From Dendrophyllia cribrosa (Eukaryota > Cnidaria > Anthozoa > Scleractinia > Dendrophylliidae): 64,000 bases of DNA. The notes beneath the pieces were generated by a model. That model had not been told where the DNA came from and searched no databases. It worked only from the letters and a program-made list of their open reading frames with translations. The first letter of the stretch is position 1; the number at the start of each line of letters is the position of its first letter. Positions 9,709-23,200 of the stretch are shown in pieces. The DNA is taken from positions 33,932,536 to 33,996,535 of the forward strand of contig JAJLRJ010000005.1 in the NCBI GenBank assembly GCA_024195265.1, read 5' to 3'. The position numbers and the translations under genes were made by a program.

Positions 9709-12700
9709 TCAAAATTATAATATATTATAATTATAATGAAAACTTTCCCAGAATCCTTGGCACCAGATAAATTTTCGATGCCAAATAACTTTGTCAATTT
9801 TGAGTCAATAAAGTTGCTACGCCACATTGTGTTTACATCTGTTGTGAAATACCTACAAATCTTGGCACAAAAGTCCTGGACCAAACTAAAAAAAGAACTG
9901 GGAAGAAAAATACAGTGTATGCTAGGGAATTAAAAAAGGTCAGACACTCAAGAAATAATGCTGCTGATCCTCCCATTGATGAGAAATTGCTTTACAATGA
10001 AGCAAAAGAAGCTAAGGAAAATCATAACCTGAACATACATATAATAACAATAATAACATTGTGGAGGTGATTGGTATATGGAAGAAATTGAATAACATCA
10101 AATGAAAAGATAGCCAGCTAAATTATAAATTAGTCAATAATTTTTCAAGCAACAATGGTAACAGCCTAAAATGCCACTGACATAAAGTAGGTTGTCAAAA
10201 CAGGCCAATAGAAATGACCTAAAATGTTGCATAACATATTAATAGTACATTGTGAAATAAGTCGTTGGAAAATATGGCTTGAAATGCCACATACTTTGTA
10301 GTATGTCGTTAAAACGTCAAAAGATGATTTTCCCAAATAATAGAAATCGTTTGCATAAAAAAGAGTTTTATTCCCAAAGTATGAAATTTTTATTGTTCTG
10401 ACCACCAACATGGCCGCCATGACACAATTTCTATAGAACTCACTTTCACTGAAACATCAATCTACAGTATACCTTGCAGTCTATATCTTTCAAAAAGGTA
10501 ACACTCGATTTCCTGGTTAATCGTATCAATAACAAAATTCTCGATTGTGATTGGTCATCCACGCGCCTATTTCTTATACATAATTGGCACTAATTACAAC
10601 TTTTTGTAATTGGATAGCTGTAATTGGACACCTATGTTGTGCACGCGTCAATCAGTTGCACTTAAATGGGTTCTTTTTTGCTTTTTTTCCTCCCACTTTC
10701 AAACTGATATTAAATATCCTAGGCGTTTTGAGTACAGAACAAAAAATACAGTACAAAACAAAAATAATAATAATACATTTCTATAGCGCCTTTTCTCGGT
10801 GATTCAAAGGCACTAATTACGTTCAAAATACACCAAAAATATAATTTAAATCTACAATGTTAAGTTAAAAAGCTCGCTTAAAAAAGACCACATAGACTTT
10901 TAAATCTCGAATTTTGTTATTGATGCGATTAAATAGTAATTGAACCTCGTGTCGTACAATTCAGGGGTAATCATGCTTGTAATTTCAAATCATCCTTGCG
11001 CTACGCGCTCGGCCGATTTGAAATTACACTCAGTCCAATTACTATTACTTATTCGTTTCATTGTTGCATTTTGTATTCAAACTGGGATGGTCTATTACGA
11101 CTGGAAAATCCGATTGAGCCACCTTTAATTAACTGACACATGTGAAGGTATCAATTTTATTTTCACTGTGATGGCTGCTTGGAGATATGAAAGTTCTCTT
11201 GTGTTCAACTTGATATAAAATACTCAAAGAGAAATTTCATATCTCTGTGCACCCCTGTATTATCTAATGTAAACTGTAGCATCCCTGTTTAATTGACTGT
11301 GCTGAGTGTATAAATTGCATTGTTATAACTGCCCAACTCAAACATCTTTTTTGATTGAACAAGAACGTGTCACGTGCCATGGGTCAAACAGTCTAATGCC
11401 CTATGGTGGACAAAACTCACTAACTCCCTAGGGCGACAACAACTTGAACTTTCGACGCGCACATGATTAGGTCATGCACCTTGAAACTGTGGCAAATGTG
11501 TGCCAACTGCACGCAAACTATACAGTCAGGATACAGGATCCTTTGGCTTGATTAGCCTTCTTTTACTTAACTTACATAACTTGGGGATTCTAAAGTTTCA
11601 GAAACAGCATAGGATTCGATTTAAAGTGAAATCTTTTACATTCTTCTCTGTTTTGTATACAAAGTTTTCACAAAGATTTCTTGGGAACTGCATGCATGTA
11701 CATGTCACATTCTTGATCATTTTAAAATTTCCATCCCACTCCCACTATCTGATATTTTGTTATGCTGTTCAGGCTGAAAAATGTGGTTAACCCTTTAACT
11801 TGCAAGAGTGCCAAAACTCAAACTTCCAGAAAAAACGTTAAATTTTGTAAAATACTGAGAAACAAATGGTACCAATTGAAAACTACTGCCAAAGACGTTT
11901 CATTTAAAGTTCACGTACACCATAGGATTTTGTGGGCACACTCAAAAGTTAGAACTTATTGTAAATTTAGGTATATTTATTTTTACTTGCATGCTAAAGC
12001 TGCTGTGCATAATTTTGTGGAAATAATAATTGAAGGGCTCCCTGCAATAATGTCCTCAGTGCGTTTTTGGAAAATTTTCACAGAAATCCTGGATTTTTGG
12101 CCTCCAAAGGGACTCACTTGCCAAAATTATGACTGGATCATGTACATATGACTGAAAGGATTTAATCCAGGTCAACAAATCTTCTATCTTCGAACAGAAT
12201 AATTTTTTATTTTGAAAAGATACATAGGGTGTCCTGGGAACCATAGGGTGTCCTGGGAACCATAGGGTGTCATAGGGGCCCAAAACATTTTCTCAAAGAT
12301 GTGGATTTTCTTCCCCATTTTGGAGCTGTTTTAAGTACCTTAACAATAATAAATCATTAATTTGACAAAACTGTGCTTTCAAAGGCCTAAAACATACAAT
12401 TTTAGTGAAAGTTACCAAAAACACACTCAGGACGTTGTTGCAGGGAGCCCTTCAATTACATTCACAGAGTCCAACTTTCATGTTTATCAAGTCTTCATGC
12501 CTGGCAAAAATTGTTTAGTGCTGTATGTACAGTGGAAGATGCCCCCCCCCCTCCCCCTCCCAAGGAAACATAGTTAGGAATTGATAGAAAGAACAATCAC
12601 ACATTAAAAATAATTATAGTTTTCTTTTAGTCTATGTATTTTATGTTGGGAAGGTATATATACAGAAGCATAATTATTTCTTTAAATATTTACCGTAAAT

Positions 12701-13995
12701 TTAGAAAGAGAAATATCATGTTTAAGAGATTTGGTACTTGTCATAACATAGGACTATGTCAAATAATGACAATTGCAAAATTTAAAACAAATGGAACTGG
12801 AGACGTATGGTGAATAAATAAAATACGAGAAGGAAATTAACTGAGTGAGGTGTTCAATGTTAGTACTTTTCGTATGTTTGATTTTTTGAGATGCATGTTA
12901 TTTCAGCATCTAGTTGGAATGAAATTACTTCCCTCTGAAGGCATTATTGGTCATCACCTTTTTCACTTCTTTTCTTTTTAATAGCAGTAATAAATGTTCT
13001 TCCTAACTGACTAAATTACAACTGAATATCATTTTAGGAACAAAAACAATATTTAGCTACTGGTACTGTATGTTACAGTGGTTGTGTTCCATTAAATTTC
13101 AAGAAAAAAATATTTTACAAGCAACAGACACATTAAAATGTTACTTTATCCAGTGGAGGAGTTTTGAAGGACCATTTCAAAATTTCTCCACGTCATTCTT
13201 TATCAAGAATTTTTGGATGTCTTGTGGACTATCCTGCTGTTGATCAGAAAGTGACCAAATCCATCATTTGAATCTTGCTCCCAATAATATCCTTTAAGCA
13301 CTTTTGGGGAGGCATACCACCAGACTCCCCTAAAAAAAAGCACATCGTCTCACTTATTAGCTTATTTTTATGCATTTCTGGCCATCTATACCCCCACAGC
13401 CGCTCCATAAAAACAAAAACACGCATAATTCTTACTTATTGCTAGTAATCATTTCTGATCATCTGGATTTGTAGCAGTCTAACAACTTCGAAACATTGCC
13501 TACTAGATCATATACAAACATCTGAGGCAACATCACGAGTTTCAAAAACGTGATTCGTGAAATGCATTTTCAGAACACCAAAAACAGTGAAATTAGGAAA
13601 AAACGACCGCGAGTCATGATTGGTACACCCTCTTAACCACCCTGTATTCTGGGGTTAATTTTCAATTCCTGAACATTCCAAGTTTACCACCAGTAGACAC
13701 ATGTAGTTGTTGACTACCTATTTTTGCTTTATGGGATTATCTTGAAGGGCTGAGGGCATAACTGTCCTACACTGTATGTCAAATTTTCACATTTTCTAAT
13801 CACCAAAATTGTTATTTCTGAGTTGAAAAAGCACTCTCTTGCTTAAGTAACAAGATGAGCGTGCGTGCGAACGTGCCCAGTATTCACGCAGCCATTTTTC
13901 GCTTACCAATGTTTTTCCGTTTCTCACTTAAATTGATGGACTAAGCTGGGAAAGTGGGACAGCTCATAGTCTATTGTAGTTTAGTATCACCCAAC

Positions 13996-14033
<38 letters not shown>

Positions 14034-14180
14034 GCTACTAGGGGTCTAATAGTAATAGTCATCGAGTAGCGAAATTCGCCGGTTTTATTTTTCGTTTTAT
14101 TCCCAAATAAATATTTCTTCAACTTGCAATTGCTTTTTTTTATTATTGCCTTTTTCTGTCCGACTAGTTGGGTGATACTA

Positions 14181-14214
<34 letters not shown>

Positions 14215-17200
14215 GTCAATAGCCCATTCGGCTTCGCCTCATGGGCTATTGACCCGTAGCCCTTTCGGGCTACGGGTCTAATTGTTAAATAGTCTGCACA
14301 TGTTTTGAAGATGTTGTAGTTCAATTTTTTTCTTTGGTTTGAAAATTTTCAAACCAGGGTGATTTTTGTTTTTTGTTTTTTTGCCTCAGATTACAGTGTG
14401 CATGTACATGTATGTTAATGAGACAAAGGGAAATAAAAATTGAACTGGTTTGAAATTTTCAAACCAAAGAAAAATGTGAACCATAATAAATTTTATATAT
14501 AAAGTACAGTGTATTTAAAGATTTAAAAGTAATTTACTTAAAATTAGATTGTATGTCCATGTTTTACTAGCTATTTATTTCCATTATCTCCACCATATGC
14601 ATTGTACAATATGTAGTGTTTTCTTGCTACCAGATTCTATATGTAATTTTTTTCATATCTTCAGTACACCCTTTGTGCTGTAATAATTAAGTGTTGCAAT
14701 TCTAATAAAACAAGATGCTGTGGGAGCGTATACTTGGGCATTGTTGTGTTAGGCATATTGGAATGTATATGTATATAAGAGGAAAAGATATTTTAAAAGT
14801 ACCGAAGCCTAACACCACCACGTATGGCTAAGTCATGGCGCGATCAGTCTACCAGGTTATGGAATGCCCTTCCTAATACGTTGCGAAAGGCAACTGACCA
14901 CAACACATTTAGAAAAGGCCTATATGATATTAACATTGAAGTGTAGAAATAAATGATAGTCTGTATTGATTTAGCATTTTTATATATTAATATTGTACAC
15001 ATATACCCTTATTTTTATCTATCCAGTTATTTTTCTTTGTACTAATTTAGTTTGTGGCATTACCTGTAAACTAGCTGGTGTCTCTCTTAGGTACACTACT
15101 TATACTTAAGCGTAATTGTACACATCAAATAAAGTTATTGTGTTGTATAGTATTGTATTGTCTTGGGAATCTGCATGCAGGTTAGTTCACGGTTTGATGA
15201 TAGGGAGTATTGGGATAGTGTGAGCAGTCTAACAAAGAAGGGTGTTAACCTTTGAAAACAAAAGCTAGAGTGCGAGAAGACCCAGCACACTTAGCGTGCC
15301 AGATTGCACGCAAATTAAATAGCGTGTTCACTATGTCAAAAGACCAGAGCACTAAAAACTACAAATCGAAGCCTACTTTGTAATTACCATTAACAAAGGC
15401 CGTATATCAGAGTTTCCCGGTGATTGTTATTTTTTTAGCTAAATATTGTAATTATAATAATAATAATATTTATCCAGGGTGCCCACATCACCAAGGTGTT
15501 TTTCAGTAGAGCCCTGACACTATGAGTAATTCATGAAACAACTTATTTGTTCAAATACATGTAGATGACTGGGCAACACTGGCAATTATGTAAGAGTTAA
15601 CAAAATTAATAGTGATTACAATTTATCAATTTTTTGTGTACACGAGCTTAATGTAATTGTTAGTATTTTAATTTAATTTCTGTCCTTCACTAGCTTATTT
15701 ATATTTGTACAGCTTCAAGAAGAAGAAGCTTATTCTAAGCGACAGAAACTTCTGGAAGATATGCTATCTCTTAAGGAACGTGAATCAGAATTTGACTTGA
15801 ACCACCAAATGAAAGCAAAGTAAGAAAAGTGCCTGTATCTACAGAAAATATTGAGAACATTATGAGCTATCATATAGGGATGATATCTGTTTACAAACAT
15901 TCTTTTTGTTATTCAAATGTGCCAGTCACTGGAACAAAAGAACCCTTTGTTTCGGCAGCCAATAAGGTTCTGGTTGGCACATTAATAACAATTGGTGACG
16001 TCATTGATATCTTCCCTATAGGGTGATTTTTGCTGATGCTATAATTATTATTACATGTATTTGTTTACTTATTGCTGTTAATGAAATAATCAAATTCTGT
16101 CAATTCTGTCATTCGAATCTCAAGAGTAGTTACACAACCTGCAATTGCATAATCGTCTAGGGACTTGCAACAATAAGTGAACAAAAACAGTATTTGCATA
16201 CGTTGCTTAGTTCCCGTCCTCGGGCAGAATGTTGTAAACAAGTTCAACTTAGAGAAATTAAAGGCGTTGTGTTGAAACACAAACCGTCTGGTGGTTTTCC
16301 TGCACAAATTGTTGGTCTTTCAAGCCGGATAACGACCTACAATGTAAGGATTAGAGCTGTTAACAAGGGAGAATTTGGATCGAACACCTGCCATTTGAAA
16401 TTGGAATCTCTCTTCAACTCACTCTAGAGCTAAGATGAGTAATGCAGGAATCTCTCAAGCTCAGAAACAAGGCTCCATGCCTGATCACTCGCCGCCGCAG
16501 CGCGAGTTACAGTGGCAGAGACGCCATCAAAACGACGAATTATGCCATGAACTAGAAAATATCGATCAACTAATTCAAGGACAGGGAAGCCAGATTCTTC
16601 TAAAATACATCATGAAAAATGCGAAGTGACTTTGTGAAGAGTTGAAGACTACCAACAATAAACTTGTTGAAGCTTTCTGTGCAAGAGAAACACTAGCAGA
16701 CGTTGACTGGGCTCGTAAAATGGACGAAAACGTCACTTCAAAACTTCAGGCAGCAAGAGAATACCTTGATGCTAGAAAGGATGATTCACCGAGTTCCATT
16801 CATTCTCGCCGTCCATCGGAAGTTAAAGCTCCGTCATTGCTTTTCAAAAGGGCACCGGCATCCCTTGAAGACCTTGGCAGTGAAACATCTCTCCAGCAAA
16901 CGCCGTCTCGCCTGTTCTCGAAAACAAGATTGGAAATAGAACTTACACAAAAGAGAAGGGACATAAAGCGGCAAATGGATGAGCAAAAAAGGATGTTAGA
17001 AGAAGAAGAGCTGCAGTTGCTACAAAGACACGAAAGCAAAAGACAGCGTTCACAGCAAGAATGGAGAAAACTTCAGCTAGAGGCCGAGGTTGAGATGGAG
17101 CTAGAAGAGTCTAAGGTAAAGTGCAAAATTGCAAAGGCAAACTTTCATGTGAAACAAGAATTATCGGATGAAGAAGAAAGCTTGCAAGAAAACTTATTAT

Positions 17201-20200
17201 TATAAAGGCTTTACCTCATGAAAGTAAGCATGGGATCATTGGTCGTTACATCGAAGGAATACCCGAAAACAGTGGTCATGTAGAGAAACCAGCTGATTGT
17301 GATTGGATAATTGGAGAATATTCAACAATAAAGTTAGCTGAAGCAATTGAAGGGCCGAGAGCATATCCGACCTATGTGACATTTTAGGCTTTTTTTTATT
17401 TTGTCTCGCTCAGATTTGTCCATTTTTGGCATGTGAACTAGAAATTAGTTGCAAAACATTGTTCAGAATTTTTTTCACCTCGAGCACTAAATGGCGCTTC
17501 AGACACAAGGAAGGACAAGAAACACGACTTGTTTCTTTGAGAGGTGCTAGAGACTTAGGGATTTCTGGACTTAATGATGTCTTTCAATCACCGGACGGGC
17601 CTCATACACGTTGGCAGATGTGTTACCGTAGTGAGCTCACGATAGATAAGCAAGCCAGGCGTGCGTAAATAACGGTATTTTCATTCAGGTTGTTGGCACT
17701 GGTCAGAAGTATTGCAGTCGCGTATTCTCATGGCCAAACTGCTTCGAAATTGCACTCTGAATATGTACAGTCAAAGCACTGGAGGGCCAGAACTCTGCTT
17801 TTTTTCAGGTGAAATTGGTCAAATTCCTTAGGGTTAGTGCAAATTCGACAAGGGCTTGTGATATTATTTGTTGTACGATAAAATGAGGCTATTCTGAGCG
17901 AGAAAAAAATTATAAAAAAAGGCCTAAAATGTCACATAGGTCGGATATGCTCTCGGCCCTTCAATTCTGAAGACACATGATCCCAGAATTAAGATCTTCG
18001 ATGGAGACATCAAGCATTATCCAGCGTTTAAAGCATCGTTTAGTAAACTTGAAAGGCAAGGTATTTGTGTGGAAGATGAGCTGTTGGATCTCTTACTCAC
18101 ACACGTAACTGTAACTGTAATCTTTATTTTAACATGGTAAAATCATCAGGAACCTAACTTAACTAACCTAACTAACCTAAACAAATTACAAAGCTAACTA
18201 CATGAATGCTGTGTGTAATTTAAATTAAAAATTCAGATAAGCTGATCATTTAAATTGACTTAGAGATAAGAGAAAAGGCTCTGCAAGGGATTTTACCTGG
18301 TAGTGGCAAGTACAAAAGGGCATGGGACATTCTCCAAGAACGATTTGGAGATCCAAACGGAATCATTTTGGCACACGATACTGACCTTAGGAAGCATTCA
18401 AATGTCAGCAAAAGAAACGTTGAGCAGCTGAGATCTCTTACAGAGACAGACAGTATTCTCGTAGCAACATTCAAGTCGCTAAGTCAAGATCATGAGTTGA
18501 AATCCACTTCCAACTTTCGTGAGGCTTTAGTTAAGCTACCACCCTCCTTCAAGATCGCTTGGTCAAAACACACAAATGCGTATTCCCGAAATGCAGATTT
18601 AGAGTCATTTAGAAATTGGTTGGAGGAGCAAGCCAGAGTATGGGAACGTGCTGTTCTCAATACGGTGCCTACCTCAACAGAACACAAGCTGTCATCTAAA
18701 AAGCATTCATTTACTGCGGATGCTTGTCTTGAGGTCTGTCCGTTTCATGGAAGTGGAAATCATCCTGTTGGTGACTGCCGAATGTTCAAAGGCCTTAACG
18801 TGGCTGGAAAGGAAAGGGTTTTGAGAGAGAAAGGACTTTGTTTCAACTGTTTTGGACGTCATCTGAGAAGACATTGCAAGAAAAACTTATGCTGTACAGT
18901 GAGTGGTTGTAAATGCAATCATCATCCCTTGCTGTACGAGTTAAACGAGGTCATACATGTAGCGAAAAGGAGAACACCTTCAGGCTCTTTAAATACAGCA
19001 CCGAATCCAGGGGAAGAATTAAATACAACCTCAAATCCTCCTGCAGTTGCCCCCCGGGGGGTGGAATCAGCAAATTTTTGGGTGGGGGTGTGCCGCTGGG
19101 ACTCTGAGACCCTTGACCTATGCTAGACCATTTTAGCTGCATTTTTCAACCCTATTCTAGACTAAACACCGAAAAACCCAACCCTATCCTATACCTATTC
19201 CAGACTCGCTATTTTCCAGAAACTCATTCACTATCAGTCTAAGATGCCATTTGCCAGTAAACCTTGTCTAGACTAAATTATTCACACAACTGATCAGTTT
19301 CACGGAAAGTGATACCCTATTCTTGACCAAAAATCTCTGATTACTATACCCTTTCCCAGACTAAACTGCCTGAAAACCATACCCTTTACAGTGGCACATA
19401 CCTATATAGCTCATAGCTCAGCACACGTGTTGTTCACCAGATAGTTCCAGTCTTTTTTATGGTCCCAAGGGACGTTTGCAAACACATGCTCTTCTTGATG
19501 GAGGATCAAATGCCACTCTTATTGAGCAAGATCTTGCCATGGACCTTGGTTTGTCAGGTCATCAAAGTAAATTGGTTCTCGGAGGTGCTAATATGGATGG
19601 AGTCGTAGATTCATTTGAACTAAAAGACCTTGCAATCTCCGGAATAGGAAGAAGAAGAATGAAATACATCATTCCAAGGGTGCACACTGTGCCAAAAATG
19701 AACAATCCTCCATACAGTGTTGATTGGACAAAGGAGAAAATGCGATTTGATCTCTTAAAGGATCTACCTCTACGGGCGGTCGATGCTTCTGCCATCAAAC
19801 TTGTTATTGGAATAGACGCCTACATCTTGCAAGCCACGCTTGAAAGGCGGCTTGGCCCTCTTGGTACACCAATTGCCGTTAGAACACGTTTGGGATGGGT
19901 AGCTGCGGGCCTTTTCTGGCTTCTTCAGATGACAAACAGGATGGTGAGTTAGATAATTGTTTTTTGACTCACAGTTCTGACTTCTTCATTAGCAGTTAAC
20001 TTTTGTATGTAACCATTCCTCACATCACTTTCTATGGAGGCACTGTAAATCCTACCTCGGCCGCCTTTCTGTTGTTGGGTAAGACAGGGTTCGGATCTTT
20101 CCACAGGATTCCAGATTCAAAGGCGTTTTCATTTGGGATCTGCTTAGTTGTCTGATTAAGAATTGTAAAGGCTTTCTGATCTTCAATTGATCACACAGCA

Positions 20201-23200
20201 CTCTTAGGTCTAAAGGTAGGTGCGGTCTCAAAATTGATCAATTGCTGGAGTTGTTGACTCAGGTCAATGTCATTTTGAGTTTGAAGTTCAGCATCCATTC
20301 GGCAGACATGAATTTTCTCCTCCTCTTATCTGGGCAGGTGTGAGAATGCTACATACAATGGAAAGAGCTAATGAATAACTTCATTTTGGCTGGCCCTTCA
20401 TGGTGTTCTGCTTCGCTTCCGGCAAGGCCATATCGCACTCTGTTCAGACATTAAGGACATGTTCTTACAACTACAAGTTACAGAGGCAGATATGCCTGCG
20501 CTTCGATTCCTTTACAGAGAGTTGCCAGTTAAGGACCCAGATGTTTATCAATGTCTGAGGAGACCGTTTGGCGAAAGGTCAACTCCTGCGTGCGCCAATT
20601 ACGTGGTCAAGAGTAACGCTGAAGAAAATCGCGGAAGCTGCGGAAGCCGTCAAACAAAATCTTTCGTTGTCGATTCCCTTAATTCTGTAGATGATGAGAT
20701 TGAAGCTGTATGTCTTCGCCGAGACCTCACTGCACTTATGAAGCTTGGAGGTTTCATGTTGACAAAGTGGCTCAGCAACAGCGAAACTGTTCTTAACGAC
20801 ATTCCTGAGTCCGAAAAAGCAGAGGTGAAACAACTGACTCAGTCTGGGCTTCCCAACTCAAGAGCTTTGGGCATTGTGTACTGCGCCAGAACAGATGCGC
20901 TCCACATTTCAATTTCAGCGAGTGAACCTGCAAAAACCCCTCGAGCAATTCTGAGCAGGGTGTCGTCAATTTGGGATCCTCATGGCTGGCTGAGTGCCTT
21001 CACGAATAGAGGGAGAATTTGCCAACGATCGATCTTCCTCAAAAAGTACAACTGGGACAGAGTCATCAATGTGGATAATTTAAAGGAGTGGAGAAAGTGG
21101 GAGACTGAAATAAAGGATTTAGAGACTTGCCATTCCCCGGTGCTTTCATCATCGAGAGGACAAGCCTGTCAGTGTGGAGCTCCACCTCTTCTCAGACAGT
21201 TCCCAGCAGGCTAAATGCACCAACACGTATTTGCGTTTTTCCTGTGAAGACAGTGGCATCGAAGTCAGCTTGGCCTTGTCAAGAGTGCGAGTGACACCTA
21301 TGAAGAAAATGACCACACCATGTTTAGAGTTGGATGCCGCATGCATGGCCTCGCAGCTTGCCTTGTCCCTTGTAGATGCTCTGGATTACACCATTAGTAG
21401 GGTTGTCCTCTGGACCGACTCGATGATAGTTCTCCATTGGATTCACCAACTAAGTGTCAAGTATCGGGATTATGTGGCTCATAGAATTGTGGACATAACC
21501 TGTATTCTGGAAGCTCTAAGGTCGGAAGTTAATGCTCAGTCGAAGTTCACCATGTTCCCACTGCCTTGAATGTGGCCAACGCTGGCACGCGCGGACTACA
21601 CCTTTCTGAAATGACCTCCCAAAGCAACGAGGTCCCAATTTCCTTTCCTACAGTGAAGATCATTGGCCTCCGAAGCATGACGAGGGGGAGGAAATTGAAG
21701 ACAAAAGCGAAGTCCGCAAAGTAGTTCAGGTTAAGCTTGTTGATACTCAAGTGGAGGAGTTCAAGCCTATTGATTTGACCCGCTGCTCTTCCTTCGAGAA
21801 GGCAAAGAGAGTTGCTGCATACGTCATGAAGTTTATTAGGTCTATGAAGAAACGATCACACCCAGACAACGATGTAAATGACCTCACTGTTGAAGAATTA
21901 CGTAAGGTGGAGTAAGGTTTTCCTGTACACTTGCAATAAGCATATTTCACATGATCAGCAATCTATAAAATTCTCAGTGTATCAAATCACTAGCCTTTTC
22001 ATCTGGAAGTCTGCAGCGGCCATCTTTCCCCTGTATCTGCCTTTATAGTAACATGTCATTATTTATAGTTGTGTTGAACCAGTTTGTGTAGGATTACAGC
22101 AAAGCATTATTGCTTACAACTAACATGTGAACATGTGGTTTTAATCTGCTCTGCCACAGGAGTTTACAACATGAAGAAGAAAGGATCAAGATATTGTCAG
22201 AGGAATTCAAAATAAAAAAATCTCTTCTGGAAGATGCAGAGACTAATTATCATAGGCGACTTGATGAAGAAATTAAAAGGTAACTCATCAAATATTGACA
22301 GTGCAATCCTTCATTTTATAGTTTTACAACCTTGTACTTTGATAAATGCAATTGTAATATATATTGTAAAACCACACCCCAAGTTTTTAAACTCAAATTT
22401 TTGAGAGAAAAAAATAAGTAACTTTGTGGAGTCACAAGAATCAGCTCTACAAATACAACATGATGTAAACTTCGGTCCTATCAATCCCTCTTATCATCCT
22501 GAAACAATTTTGTTTTAGAGTTCTGTTATTACAACAACAGTTATGTGGACTTTTCAATAACACCAATACATGTACATGTATGTGTAATGCTGTTTCATTT
22601 CCTTGGATGATACATAACCATTTTATTTACAGACATAAACTAAAATGTGAAGAAGAACTACATGAAAGCAGACAAACTCTAGAACTCAAAGAGAAACAGT
22701 TACAACGTAAGTGAAGGAATTAAGGTTTACTAATTTTAAAAAATATTGTTTAAAACAGGACAGCTTAGGTGATTGAAATAACTGATGACTTATTTACATG
22801 TACTGATATTTTCTTTTGAGAAATCTTACATAACAAAATAACATTCTTATTCCAGTGGATGGAAAAAGATGCAGCAACAAAGCCTGCACATATCATATGC
22901 TAAATTTAATCAAACTGTTTACCAGTAGGTAGGTAAGTAGGTGGGTGGGCAGGAAGGTAGATAGGTGGGTGGGTACGTAGGTAGGTATGTAGGTGGGTAG
23001 GTAGGTGGGTGGGTGGGTACGTAGGTAGGGAGGTAAATAACACTTTTGAAATAATGATTTGTGATTGTCTTCTTTTTCAGGTGACAGAGATAGTTTTGAA
23101 AGACAGAAAAGTGTTTGTTTGAATGATTCCAATGAGCTACAAAGAACCAAAGAGAAGTTAAAAGAGTTACAGGTGTGTCTGTTGTGATGTGAGGTTAAAT

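Larger units (their letters stand above)
16030..21915 (+). mobile_element. BEL/Pao-type LTR retroelement, heavily broken, in a host intron
   Basis: Gag, aspartic protease, reverse transcriptase and RNase H pieces follow in BEL/Pao order on the + strand. They are interrupted by a MITE (17345-17966), a LINE tail (about 18105-18258), a CCCCCGGGG-ended repeat (19044-19430) and an internal inversion (20030-20340). Only a short stretch past RNase H remains; the integrase core and 3' LTR are absent. No LTR pair was recognised, so the outer limits are estimates. Confidence 0.75.

Noticed and set aside
9630..9884. tyrosine-rich ORF
   Set aside because: Comes from the (AAT)n microsatellite.
22924..23036. 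CRISPR-like repeat array
   Set aside because: Units are 4 bp and contiguous, without spacers. No cas-like genes are present and the DNA is eukaryotic.
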